The notes beneath the pieces are model-generated. The model was not told where the DNA came from. It did no database searches and worked only from the letters and a program-made list of their open reading frames with translations. Both the position numbers and the translations under genes were made by a program. Shown piece by piece: positions 1 to 6,580 of a stretch of DNA of 7,451 nucleotides. This stretch comes from Sulfurimonas sp. (GTDB taxonomy: Bacteria > Campylobacterota > Campylobacteria > Campylobacterales > Sulfurimonadaceae): positions 1-7,451 of the forward strand of contig JALUBM010000116.1 in assembly GCA_027044845.1 (NCBI GenBank). Reading direction: 5' to 3'. Position 1 is the first letter of the stretch, and every line of letters starts with the position of its first letter.

Positions 1-330
1 TATAATTTTATGTCCAAGGACTATATAATGTGTTGAAAAGTCATCGTTAAAGACATTGTTTGTATAGAAGTGCTCATATACACCAAGAAACTCTGCATCA
101 CTGCGTTTAGCACTAAGCCCAAGTTCTTCTTTTGCTATTCTTTCAAACGCAGCGTCCAGTGTTTCACCTTTAAAGACTCTGCCACCAGGTACAAACCAGT
201 AGCCTTTTGCAGGTTCATTGATGCGTTTACCAAGAACTACCTCACCCTTAGAGTTTTCTACCACTAAATCTATAGATATAAGTGGTGTATGTTCTATGAT
301 GGATGAAAATAGTTCTTGTTTTAAATACAT
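1..330 (-). CDS. gmm: GDP-mannose mannosyl hydrolase (NUDIX family), 3' end cut off by the window
   Basis: This is the first 110 residues of a NUDIX protein of the GDP-mannose mannosyl hydrolase type (about 150-160 residues in E. coli), which cleaves GDP-mannose to GDP and mannose at the sugar C-O bond. The start ATG is at 330-328, two bases after the fcl stop, which suggests translational coupling. The N-terminus (TPLISIDLVVENSKGEVVLG, then GYWFVPGGR) closely follows the E. coli enzyme as I recall it. The NUDIX helix at about residues 50-73 has the form G-x5-E-x7-R-I-x-x-E-E-L-G-L. The glutamate that normally follows the arginine is replaced by isoleucine, a departure also found in GDP-mannose hydrolases and not in pyrophosphatase-type NUDIX enzymes. 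The C-terminal part, expected to carry the catalytic histidine, is outside the window. Its probable role is to tune GDP-mannose or GDP-fucose pools next to gmd and fcl. Confidence 0.9.
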   Translation of the reverse strand, partial: MYLKQELFSSIIEHTPLISIDLVVENSKGEVVLGKRINEPAKGYWFVPGGRVFKGETLDAAFERIAKEELGLSAKRSDAEFLGVYEHFYTNNVFNDDFSTHYIVLGHKII

Positions 331-332
331 TC

Positions 333-1301
333 TTATGCCTGCTGCGCTCTAAGGTACCACTCATAAACTCTTCGTATTCCCTCTTCAAGCTCTACAGTAT
401 GTTTCCATCCAAGAGCGTGGAGTTTACTTGGGTCTGTTAGTTTTACCATTGTTCCATCTGGTTTGGAGCTGTCAAAGTAGAGTTCACCTTCATAGCCTAC
501 TATTTTTTTAATAGTCTCTGCAAGTTCTTTTATGCTTACATCTACACCTGTTCCGATGTTTATGTGAGTATTGCGTATCTCTTTAGTATTCTCATTATAT
601 GTATCTTTAAAATCTCTGTTCTCAAGAAGAAATACACAGGCATCTGCCATATCTTCTGAGTAAAGAAACTCACGTCTCGGTTTACCACTTCCCCATATCT
701 CCACTTTTGGAGTGTTATTTACCTTTGCTTCGTGCATTTTTCTAAGGAGTGCAGGAAGTACATGAGAAGTCTCTAGGTCAAAGTTATCATTTGGACCGTA
801 GAGATTTGTAGGCATTACAGAGATGAAGTTTGTGCCATACTGGATGTTATAACTCTCACACATCTTTATACCTGCTATTTTAGCTATAGCGTAAGGCTCA
901 TTTGTATATTCTAGTTCACTTGTTAGTAAGCTATCCTCTTTCATAGGCTGTGGAGCATTTTTAGGGTATATACAAGTACTTCCTAAAAAGAGCAGCTTTC
1001 TGACTCCATTTAGGTAGCTTTGATAGATGACATTGTTCTGAATTTGGAGATTTTCATAGATAAAATCTGCACGGTAAGTGTTGTTTGCTACTATACCACC
1101 TACTTTTGCAGCGGCTAATATGACATACTCAGGTTTTTCACTCTCAAAGAACTCTGCGACTGCGTTTGCATCTAGCAGGTCTAGTTCTTTATGAGTTCTG
1201 TATACTAAGTTAGTGTAGCCTTTAGACTTTAAGTTCTTTACTATGGCAGAGCCTACTAAACCACGATGTCCTGCTACATATATTTTACTATTTTTATTCA
1301 T
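333..1301 (-). CDS. fcl: GDP-L-fucose synthase (GDP-4-keto-6-deoxymannose 3,5-epimerase/4-reductase)
   Basis: This cytosolic short-chain dehydrogenase (322 residues) converts the Gmd product GDP-4-keto-6-deoxy-D-mannose to GDP-L-fucose using NADPH. The Rossmann loop GHRGLVG is at residues 11-17. The catalytic Ser108, Tyr137 and Lys141 (YAIAK) are present. Cys110 and His180 match the epimerase acid/base pair Cys109/His179 of E. coli Fcl, shifted by one. An in-frame ATG at 1319 would add six residues, but ATG 1301 is preferred because AAAGGA at 1314-1309 lies 7 bases upstream of it and the 1319 start has no ribosome binding site. The start overlaps the end of the 33-codon membrane peptide gene by 8 bases. 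The gene is separated from the adjacent gmd copy only by the two small membrane-protein genes. It appears intact and full length. Confidence 0.95.
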   Translation of the reverse strand: MNKNSKIYVAGHRGLVGSAIVKNLKSKGYTNLVYRTHKELDLLDANAVAEFFESEKPEYVILAAAKVGGIVANNTYRADFIYENLQIQNNVIYQSYLNGVRKLLFLGSTCIYPKNAPQPMKEDSLLTSELEYTNEPYAIAKIAGIKMCESYNIQYGTNFISVMPTNLYGPNDNFDLETSHVLPALLRKMHEAKVNNTPKVEIWGSGKPRREFLYSEDMADACVFLLENRDFKDTYNENTKEIRNTHINIGTGVDVSIKELAETIKKIVGYEGELYFDSSKPDGTMVKLTDPSKLHALGWKHTVELEEGIRRVYEWYLRAQQA

Positions 1302-1395
1302 GTGTATGTCCTTTCTCATCTATATGTGTAACAAGATAAACTACATACGTCATAGTTGCTAAACCAATTGTTAATCCTATAATTAATGCTTCCAT
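1294..1395 (-). CDS. Very small single-span membrane peptide, 33 residues, unknown function
   Basis: This short open frame is bounded by an ATG at 1395-1393 and a TAA at 1296-1294. Its ATG overlaps the stop codon of the 74-residue membrane protein gene (TAATG), and its 3' end overlaps the start of fcl by 8 bases. It therefore fills the gap between those two genes exactly, which is the main argument that it is real. The peptide starts [15 protein letters not shown], has one hydrophobic segment at about residues 3-23, and ends in a polar tail [10 protein letters not shown] with three histidines. No cleavable signal site is evident. I do not recognise a characterised family. It could be a partner subunit of the 74-residue protein, or a coupling leader for fcl. 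Reading frame and boundaries are directly visible; function is unknown. Confidence 0.6.
   Translation of the reverse strand: MEALIIGLTIGLATMTYVVYLVTHIDEKGHTHE
1309..1314 (-). promoter_or_regulatory. fcl: Ribosome binding site that fixes the fcl start at 1301
   Basis: On the minus strand AAAGGA lies 7 bases upstream of the ATG at 1301. It sits inside the coding sequence of the 33-codon peptide gene, so ribosomes finishing that peptide would pass over it and fcl translation may be coupled to it. The alternative in-frame ATG at 1319 lies upstream of this site and has no such motif. Confidence 0.7.
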
Positions 1396-1619
1396 TACTC
1401 TATATCCTCCAACTCTACAATCTTCTTTAAAATATATTTAACCAACAATATAATTGTTATTGATGATATACCAATCCCTATTATAACTAAAAAAGAGTGG
1501 GCATTTAACGAAGAATGTTTAAACAACCAAGCTATTAAAGAGGAATCAATAGCTACCAAAAGAACAAAAATTGCTTTTAAAAAACCAATATACTCTTTTG
1601 CTCTATCTAATTTAGCCAT
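1395..1619 (-). CDS. Small two-span membrane protein, 74 residues, unknown function
   Basis: The protein has a charged N-terminus (MAKLDRAKEYIGFLK), a hydrophobic segment at about residues 13-33, a short polar loop (KHSSLNAH), a second hydrophobic segment at about 43-65, and a charged tail (KKIVELEDIE). This predicts a helical hairpin in the inner membrane. The ATG lies 8 bases after the stop of gmd copy A with no clear ribosome binding site, so translation may be coupled to gmd. Its stop codon overlaps the start of the next 33-residue membrane peptide. The DNA is clearly more AT-rich than gmd and fcl: 16 G/C in the 60 bases at 1441-1500, against 24 in 661-720 of fcl. It carries no catalytic motif of sugar metabolism. 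I have the impression that similar small protein pairs occur in Campylobacterota genomes, but cannot verify it. Function unknown. Confidence 0.75.
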   Translation of the reverse strand: MAKLDRAKEYIGFLKAIFVLLVAIDSSLIAWLFKHSSLNAHSFLVIIGIGISSITIILLVKYILKKIVELEDIE

Positions 1620-1627
1620 AAGATATT

Positions 1628-2773
1628 TTACTCGAAATAATTCATAATGGTATAACCACCATCTTTAAGATACTGATCTTTTGTCATAAGTTTAAGGTCT
1701 GATGCCATCATATCATCTACTAACTCTTTGAGTTTGTATTCTCGTCTCCAGCCTAATTTCTCTTCTGCTTTTGCAGGGTTACCAAGAAGTAAATCAACTT
1801 CTGTTGGTCTGAAGTATTTAGGATCTACTGCTACTAGTTCATCTCCTACTTTAAGAGTATCATTTTCTATGCCTAACTCTTTAAGTCTTGCTCTATCAAC
1901 AGAAGAGACTATACCTTTTTCATCTATACCTTCGCCAACAAAGTTAAGTTCTATACCTGCAAATTTAAATGCCATTCTTACGAAGTCTCTTACAGCTGTA
2001 GTCTCACCTGTAGCTATAACCCAGTCTTCTGGTGCATCTGCTTGGAGAATGAGCCACATCATTTTTACATAGTCTTTTGCATGACCCCAATCTCGTTTGG
2101 CATCAAGGTTACCAAGGTAGAGTTTATCTTGAAGTCCGAGTGCTATTTTAGAAGCTGCACGGGTAATCTTTCTTGTAACAAATGTCTCACCACGCACAGG
2201 TGACTCATGGTTAAAGAGGATTCCGTTACATGCGAACATTCCATATGCTTCACGGTAGTTTACCGTTATCCAGTAAGCATACATTTTTGCTACTGCATAA
2301 GGAGAACGAGGGTAAAAAGGAGTAGTTTCACTTTGAGGAGTCTCTTGTACTTTACCAAAGAGTTCAGAAGTAGATGCTTGGTAAATTCTTGTCTTGTTTG
2401 CGAGACCTAAGAGTTTTACAGCTTCAAGGATTCTAAGTGTTCCTGTACCATCTGCGTTTGCAACATACTCAGGTGTTTCAAAAGATACTGCTACATGACT
2501 CATAGCAGCAAGATTGTAGATTTCATCAGGTTGTACTTCTTGAATGATACGAGTAAGGTTCATAGAGTCTGTCATTTCACCATAATGAAGAATGAAGTCT
2601 CTGTGTTCAATATGTGGATCTTGATAGAGGTGATCTATACGGTCTGTATTAAAAAGAGAAACTCTTCTTTTTATACCATGTACTTCATAACCTTTTTTTA
2701 GTAAGAACTCTGCTAAGTATGATCCATCTTGTCCTGTTATTCCTGTTATTAGTGCTACTTTTTTTTTACTCAC
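1628..2773 (-). CDS. gmd: GDP-mannose 4,6-dehydratase, copy A
   Basis: This cytosolic short-chain dehydrogenase/reductase (381 residues, full length) converts GDP-D-mannose to GDP-4-keto-6-deoxy-D-mannose, the first step to GDP-L-fucose and GDP-rhamnose. The NADP loop GITGQDG is at residues 11-17. Thr135, Glu137, Tyr159 and Lys163 match the E. coli catalytic residues Thr133, Glu135, Tyr157 and Lys161. The start is GTG at 2773, with AGGA at 2785-2782 eight bases upstream; the stop is TAA. The encoded protein is identical to that of copy B from residue 1 to 381. The DNA differs at nine positions (1670, 1694, 1700, 1723, 1724, 1739, 1742, 1792, 1898), all silent, and in the last base of the stop codon. 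It lies on the fcl side of the four-gene module, so it is the copy closest to its pathway partner. Confidence 0.97.
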   Translation of the reverse strand: MSKKKVALITGITGQDGSYLAEFLLKKGYEVHGIKRRVSLFNTDRIDHLYQDPHIEHRDFILHYGEMTDSMNLTRIIQEVQPDEIYNLAAMSHVAVSFETPEYVANADGTGTLRILEAVKLLGLANKTRIYQASTSELFGKVQETPQSETTPFYPRSPYAVAKMYAYWITVNYREAYGMFACNGILFNHESPVRGETFVTRKITRAASKIALGLQDKLYLGNLDAKRDWGHAKDYVKMMWLILQADAPEDWVIATGETTAVRDFVRMAFKFAGIELNFVGEGIDEKGIVSSVDRARLKELGIENDTLKVGDELVAVDPKYFRPTEVDLLLGNPAKAEEKLGWRREYKLKELVDDMMASDLKLMTKDQYLKDGGYTIMNYFE

Positions 2774-2775
2774 TT
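1629..2775. repeat. Direct repeat, gmd copy A (1,147 bp)
   Basis: This is the left member of a large direct repeat whose partner is 5436-6582, at a constant offset of 3,807 bases without indels. Only nine mismatches were found by reading the two copies side by side, all between 1670 and 1898; positions 1899-2775 appear identical. The repeat ends inside the stop codon on one side and two bases beyond the GTG start on the other, so it contains the coding sequence and almost nothing else. Confidence 0.95.
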
Positions 2776-2822
2776 ATGTTTTCCTACTTCTGTTGTCAAA
2801 TTCTGTTTGAAATTGTATCAAA

Positions 2823-3554
2823 TTAACACTTTAAATAGCTTAAATATAGATTCAAATCATCAGGTGTACCTACACCGTGCATTTGATTAAACTCAATATT
2901 ATATATACCTATTTTTAAGCCATCTTTTATGGCATAATTATAAGTAGGGCATGTATAAAACTCACCTTTAACCCTATCATTTTCTATAATCATATCTACA
3001 GTTGCTTCAACAAAATCTTTAGCGCGTGTATAAAAATATATACCAACTGTTGCAAATTCAGAAATTGCTTTTTTTTCAGCAACTTCAGTCACCATCAAAT
3101 TATCATCTAGTTTTGCAAAAGACCATTTTGTATCTTTTTGTTTATCCACGAAAGTCAAAATAGATCCATCTAAATTTCTAGCTTTACAATCCCGAATAAA
3201 GTTTGCAATATCCATATCTACAATTTGATCTGAATTTGCAATCAATAACGGTACATCAAGATTCAAATATTTTCTCGCATACAACACAGTACACGCGGTA
3301 CCTTCTGTCAAATGCTCAATAGGAATAAAAAGTACATTATATTTTTCCTCTATGCTTTGTACAAGTTTCTTTTCTTTTTCAAGATGTTCTTTTCTTCCAA
3401 TTAAAATATAGCGTGCATTTGGATAAGATAAATTTTCTAAAACTCTTTCTATCATCGTTTTACCCGCAACATCAATAAATGGCTTAGGTGTTGTATATCC
3501 GGCATTTACAAATCTACTTCCAGCACCTGCCATTGGTATTACTATATTAATCAT
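2823..3554 (-). CDS. Short sugar-phosphate-type nucleotidyltransferase (BcbE-like), canonical glycine loop
   Basis: This 243-residue NTP-transferase-fold protein (GT-A fold, often annotated glycosyltransferase family 2 or capsule biosynthesis BcbE-like) should join a sugar phosphate or other phosphorylated metabolite to a nucleotide. The nucleotide-binding loop MAGAGSRF is at residues 8-15, followed by the conserved PKPFIDV with Lys24. TEGTACT is at about 83-89 and the metal-binding stretch NSDQ is at 107-110. Its length matches a bare catalytic domain without the C-terminal beta-helix of larger pyrophosphorylases. The ATG overlaps the end of the upstream nucleotidyltransferase gene by 8 bases, so the two are probably translated together. 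The proteins are clearly related (shared PKP, GTxCT, N-x-DQ and EKK motifs) but well diverged. Related folds activate sugars with GTP, CTP or UTP, and in Campylobacter capsule loci even phosphoglutamine with CTP. The actual substrate cannot be read from the sequence. Confidence 0.8.
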   Translation of the reverse strand: MINIVIPMAGAGSRFVNAGYTTPKPFIDVAGKTMIERVLENLSYPNARYILIGRKEHLEKEKKLVQSIEEKYNVLFIPIEHLTEGTACTVLYARKYLNLDVPLLIANSDQIVDMDIANFIRDCKARNLDGSILTFVDKQKDTKWSFAKLDDNLMVTEVAEKKAISEFATVGIYFYTRAKDFVEATVDMIIENDRVKGEFYTCPTYNYAIKDGLKIGIYNIEFNQMHGVGTPDDLNLYLSYLKC

Positions 3555-4290
3555 TAGTTTTTCTTATATCTTTATTTCGTCTATCAAAATCTTTTATTTT
3601 TTGTGGTGTATAAAATGAATAATACTGATTATTATCTATCTTTATTGCAGTTATCTTTTTATTTTTTAACACCATTTCATTTAAGGTAGATGAAATATAA
3701 AACTTATCATTTAAACTAGCATCTTTTCGTATGACATTCATTGCACTTTCTATAAAATCTTTTCCATATTTATAATAAAATAAGCCTGCAATAGCATTTT
3801 TACTCAATGGTTTTTTTTCAGCTGTTTGCACAACTTGATTCTCATTATTTATTCGAGCATAAGACCATCTTGGGTGAACTGACGCAAAAATAGGTACACC
3901 CGCATCAAATTTTTCAAATTTATTAACTAGTTCACACATAGACTTCTGAAATATTTGGTCTGCATTAGTTATTATTAAAGGAATATCATTATTTATTTCT
4001 TCAATAGCCATTAATGCTGTACATAAAGTACCTTTTGTTGTATTTGTTAATTTAATGATTTTGACATTCTCAACTAACAATTTTATAGTATCATCTAAAT
4101 TATATTTTTTACAATCTTCATTATTGAGAATAAAAATATATTGCTTTTTTTTCTCAATCTGATTAAAATTATCTATGACATGTTCCAAAATTGTTTTTCC
4201 ATGAACTTCAATCAAAGGTTTAGGATATAAATACTCTGAATCATGTTCAAATATATTATTTCCAGCTAAAGGTATCAGTATATTTAACAT
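3547..4290 (-). CDS. Short nucleotidyltransferase paralogue with an altered glycine loop
   Basis: This 247-residue protein has the same fold as its downstream neighbour. PKPLIEV is at residues 23-29, TTKGTLCTAL at about 84-93 and the metal-binding NADQ at 109-112; AEKK and a C-terminal TP motif are also shared. The N-terminal nucleotide-binding loop is unusual: after LAG the neighbour reads AGSRF but this protein reads NNIFE, so the conserved glycine and arginine are missing. It may bind nucleotide differently, have lost activity, or act as the partner of the canonical paralogue; this is inference. The ATG overlaps the stop of the HAD gene by one base (TAATG). A strong ribosome binding site, AAGGGAG at 4303-4297, lies six bases upstream. 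The DNA is very AT-rich (15 G/C in 4141-4200) and the reading frame is intact, which argues against a decaying pseudogene. Confidence 0.75.
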   Translation of the reverse strand: MLNILIPLAGNNIFEHDSEYLYPKPLIEVHGKTILEHVIDNFNQIEKKKQYIFILNNEDCKKYNLDDTIKLLVENVKIIKLTNTTKGTLCTALMAIEEINNDIPLIITNADQIFQKSMCELVNKFEKFDAGVPIFASVHPRWSYARINNENQVVQTAEKKPLSKNAIAGLFYYKYGKDFIESAMNVIRKDASLNDKFYISSTLNEMVLKNKKITAIKIDNNQYYSFYTPQKIKDFDRRNKDIRKTND

Positions 4291-4925
4291 TACATTCTCC
4301 CTTCAAACATAGCTATATGTTTTTGTATATTTTCCAAATTTACATCATCCACAGTATCTACTTCCATTACCCACGCTCCACTTGCTTTTGCAGCTTTGAT
4401 ACCATTTTCATTATCTTCAATAATCATACAATCATGTGGTGTTAAACCTAGCTTTTTTATTGCTAAATTATACATTTCTGGATCTGGTTTTCCATTTTCA
4501 ACATCTTCATTTGATACATAAAATTCAAAATATTTTGATAAAAATGATTTTTCCATCATGATTTCAATGGTATTTCTTATGGAGTTAGAACACACCGCCA
4601 TCTTATACCCTTGTTTACTCAATTTACTCAAGGCATATTCATGATGAAATGTTGGCTTACACGCAGTATACACAATATTCATTGTATATTTTTGTTTCAT
4701 GTCATTTATAAACTGATGCAGTCCTTTAGGAAGTCCCTCAGTTTTTGAAAGCATATCTAGTTTTTTTCTTGTTGGAAGTCCATCATAAGTGACTAAATGA
4801 TCATATCTACTAATTCCCATTCCTAAAAGACTCAACGCCTCATTTAAGGCTTCATAATGCCAATCTTTAGCTTCAATTAAAACACCATCCATATCAAAGA
4901 TTACAGCTTTTATCTTTTTTTCCAT
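4290..4925 (-). CDS. HAD-superfamily phosphatase / phosphomutase-like hydrolase (subfamily IA)
   Basis: This soluble protein of 211 residues carries all four HAD motifs. They are DMDGV with the nucleophile Asp11 and acid/base Asp13; Ser113 in AVCSNS; Lys146 in NGKPDP; and Glu170-Asp171 in IIEDNENG, which coordinate magnesium. A helical C1-type cap lies at about residues 15-95, as in beta-phosphoglucomutases and small-metabolite phosphatases. In this setting it most likely dephosphorylates or isomerises a sugar or polyol phosphate before nucleotide activation; the substrate is not evident. The start ATG at 4925 is preceded by a purine-rich stretch containing AGGGGGAA at 4938-4931, a strong ribosome binding site. 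The gap to the upstream cytidylyltransferase gene is 39 bases. The stop codon overlaps the next start by one base, implying coordinated expression with the nucleotidyltransferase pair. Confidence 0.85.
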   Translation of the reverse strand: MEKKIKAVIFDMDGVLIEAKDWHYEALNEALSLLGMGISRYDHLVTYDGLPTRKKLDMLSKTEGLPKGLHQFINDMKQKYTMNIVYTACKPTFHHEYALSKLSKQGYKMAVCSNSIRNTIEIMMEKSFLSKYFEFYVSNEDVENGKPDPEMYNLAIKKLGLTPHDCMIIEDNENGIKAAKASGAWVMEVDTVDDVNLENIQKHIAMFEGRM

Positions 4926-4964
4926 AACACTTCCCCCTCCCCTTTTTTCTAAATCTTTTACAAA

Positions 4965-5423
4965 CTATGCAAAATCTTGTTTTAACCTTTCTAGTATATC
5001 AAAAGCTTGCAATAATTCATTTTTAGAAACAGAAACTCTATTTAAAACACTTTTCAACTGTGTTGAAGAAATACCTTTTGTTCTTGATAAATATTTTACT
5101 TCACAATAATCTTTCAAGTTGTCAAATTCATTTTTCCAGTCATCTCCCATAATAAAAATATCTACAGAATATTTTTTAATATCTTCAATTTTTTGTTCCC
5201 ATGAATTTTCTTCAATTACAATATCAACACATTTAATATTTTCAACTATCTCTTTTCGTTGTTCAAAAGGAATAATGGTTTTTTTACCCTTTTCCTTATT
5301 AAATTCATCTGTTGAGATTCCTACAATTAGTTTATCGCCATATTTTTTTGCATTCTGTAAAATTTTCAAATGCCCTATATGAAATAAATCAAACGTTCCG
5401 TATGTTAAAATTGTTTTTCCCAT
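4965..5423 (-). CDS. tagD: TagD-like glycerol-3-phosphate cytidylyltransferase (CDP-glycerol synthesis)
   Basis: This cytidylyltransferase is predicted to make CDP-glycerol from CTP and sn-glycerol 3-phosphate. TYGTFDLFHIGH at residues 7-18 contains the HxGH nucleotide-binding motif. ISTDEFN, MGDDW and the second signature RTKGISSTQL near residue 115-123 all follow Bacillus TagD closely (whose signature is RTEGISTT). TagD has about 129 residues; this protein has 152, with a charged C-terminal tail of about 20 residues that I do not recognise. In Gram-positives CDP-glycerol feeds teichoic acid. Here, in a probable Gram-negative capsule or O-antigen operon, it would supply glycerol phosphate for glycan decoration; the matching transferase is not in the window. 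The ATG lies 11 bases after the stop of gmd copy B, and its ribosome binding site AGGGTGG (5436-5430) overlaps that stop. The DNA is very AT-rich (13 G/C in 5161-5220). Related CDP-alcohol specificities cannot be excluded. Confidence 0.82.
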   Translation of the reverse strand: MGKTILTYGTFDLFHIGHLKILQNAKKYGDKLIVGISTDEFNKEKGKKTIIPFEQRKEIVENIKCVDIVIEENSWEQKIEDIKKYSVDIFIMGDDWKNEFDNLKDYCEVKYLSRTKGISSTQLKSVLNRVSVSKNELLQAFDILERLKQDFA

Positions 5424-5434
5424 AAACTACCACC

Positions 5435-6580
5435 CTACTCGAAATAATTCATAATGGTATAACCACCATCTTTAAGGTACTGATCTTTTGTCATAAGTTT
5501 GAGGTCAGATGCCATCATATCATCTACTAGTTCTTTGAGTTTGTACTCACGTCTCCAGCCTAATTTCTCTTCTGCTTTTGCAGGGTTACCAAGAAGTAGA
5601 TCAACTTCTGTTGGTCTGAAGTATTTAGGATCTACTGCTACTAGTTCATCTCCTACTTTAAGAGTATCATTTTCTATGCCTAACTCTTTAAGTCTTGCTC
5701 TATCTACAGAAGAGACTATACCTTTTTCATCTATACCTTCGCCAACAAAGTTAAGTTCTATACCTGCAAATTTAAATGCCATTCTTACGAAGTCTCTTAC
5801 AGCTGTAGTCTCACCTGTAGCTATAACCCAGTCTTCTGGTGCATCTGCTTGGAGAATGAGCCACATCATTTTTACATAGTCTTTTGCATGACCCCAATCT
5901 CGTTTGGCATCAAGGTTACCAAGGTAGAGTTTATCTTGAAGTCCGAGTGCTATTTTAGAAGCTGCACGGGTAATCTTTCTTGTAACAAATGTCTCACCAC
6001 GCACAGGTGACTCATGGTTAAAGAGGATTCCGTTACATGCGAACATTCCATATGCTTCACGGTAGTTTACCGTTATCCAGTAAGCATACATTTTTGCTAC
6101 TGCATAAGGAGAACGAGGGTAAAAAGGAGTAGTTTCACTTTGAGGAGTCTCTTGTACTTTACCAAAGAGTTCAGAAGTAGATGCTTGGTAAATTCTTGTC
6201 TTGTTTGCGAGACCTAAGAGTTTTACAGCTTCAAGGATTCTAAGTGTTCCTGTACCATCTGCGTTTGCAACATACTCAGGTGTTTCAAAAGATACTGCTA
6301 CATGACTCATAGCAGCAAGATTGTAGATTTCATCAGGTTGTACTTCTTGAATGATACGAGTAAGGTTCATAGAGTCTGTCATTTCACCATAATGAAGAAT
6401 GAAGTCTCTGTGTTCAATATGTGGATCTTGATAGAGGTGATCTATACGGTCTGTATTAAAAAGAGAAACTCTTCTTTTTATACCATGTACTTCATAACCT
6501 TTTTTTAGTAAGAACTCTGCTAAGTATGATCCATCTTGTCCTGTTATTCCTGTTATTAGTGCTACTTTTTTTTTACTCAC
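5435..6580 (-). CDS. gmd: GDP-mannose 4,6-dehydratase, copy B
   Basis: This second complete gmd encodes a protein identical to copy A, with the same NADP loop (residues 11-17) and catalytic Thr135, Glu137, Tyr159 and Lys163. An ATG at 6586 would add Met-Lys in front, but AAGGA at 6591-6587 directly abuts that ATG, which is too close, and lies six bases from the GTG at 6580. The GTG, equivalent to the start of copy A, is therefore preferred. The stop is TAG, against TAA in copy A. It follows ugd by 23 bases and precedes the TagD-like gene by 11 bases. Compared with copy A it carries nine silent differences confined to the last ~270 bases of the gene, the rest being identical. Both copies look functional. 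This one leads the four-gene module and may be the product of duplication or of gene conversion. Confidence 0.97.
   Translation of the reverse strand: MSKKKVALITGITGQDGSYLAEFLLKKGYEVHGIKRRVSLFNTDRIDHLYQDPHIEHRDFILHYGEMTDSMNLTRIIQEVQPDEIYNLAAMSHVAVSFETPEYVANADGTGTLRILEAVKLLGLANKTRIYQASTSELFGKVQETPQSETTPFYPRSPYAVAKMYAYWITVNYREAYGMFACNGILFNHESPVRGETFVTRKITRAASKIALGLQDKLYLGNLDAKRDWGHAKDYVKMMWLILQADAPEDWVIATGETTAVRDFVRMAFKFAGIELNFVGEGIDEKGIVSSVDRARLKELGIENDTLKVGDELVAVDPKYFRPTEVDLLLGNPAKAEEKLGWRREYKLKELVDDMMASDLKLMTKDQYLKDGGYTIMNYFE

Noticed and set aside
70..267. Plus-strand frame of 65 codons near the left edge
   Set aside because: It lies antisense to the gmm NUDIX domain, which is strongly supported by its motif and similarity.
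1728..2072. Open frame of 114 codons on the plus strand, and its twin at 5499-5879 (126 codons)
   Set aside because: Both are exact antisense shadows of the two gmd copies, which have clear catalytic motifs. Their presence twice only reflects the duplication, and the translated sequence is low-complexity and serine-rich.
2207..2701. Plus-strand frames of 67 and 68 codons, repeated at 6014-6508
   Set aside because: They are antisense to conserved gmd sequence and identical in both copies because the DNA is identical. No ribosome binding site or family resemblance was seen.
2771..2798. TTGACA-like hexamer on the minus strand upstream of gmd copy A, considered as a promoter
   Set aside because: At the normal spacing the -10 position would fall on TAAGTG at the start codon itself, a poor match that would leave no leader. 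Not convincing.
2796..2822. Alternating TCAAA/TTTGA inverted repeats just after the stop of the second nucleotidyltransferase, considered as a terminator
   Set aside because: The stems are only five A/T-rich base pairs and no T-tract follows in the direction of transcription. The next gene starts within 50 bases, so operon read-through is more likely.
5119..5382. Plus-strand frame of 87 codons
   Set aside because: It is antisense to the TagD-like gene and its amino-acid content is that expected from reversed AT-rich coding DNA.
2776..5434. Transposon or integron cassette carrying the four genes
   Set aside because: No transposase, integrase, terminal inverted repeat or attachment-site-like sequence was seen. 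The only repeats are the gmd genes themselves, so homologous recombination is the simpler explanation.
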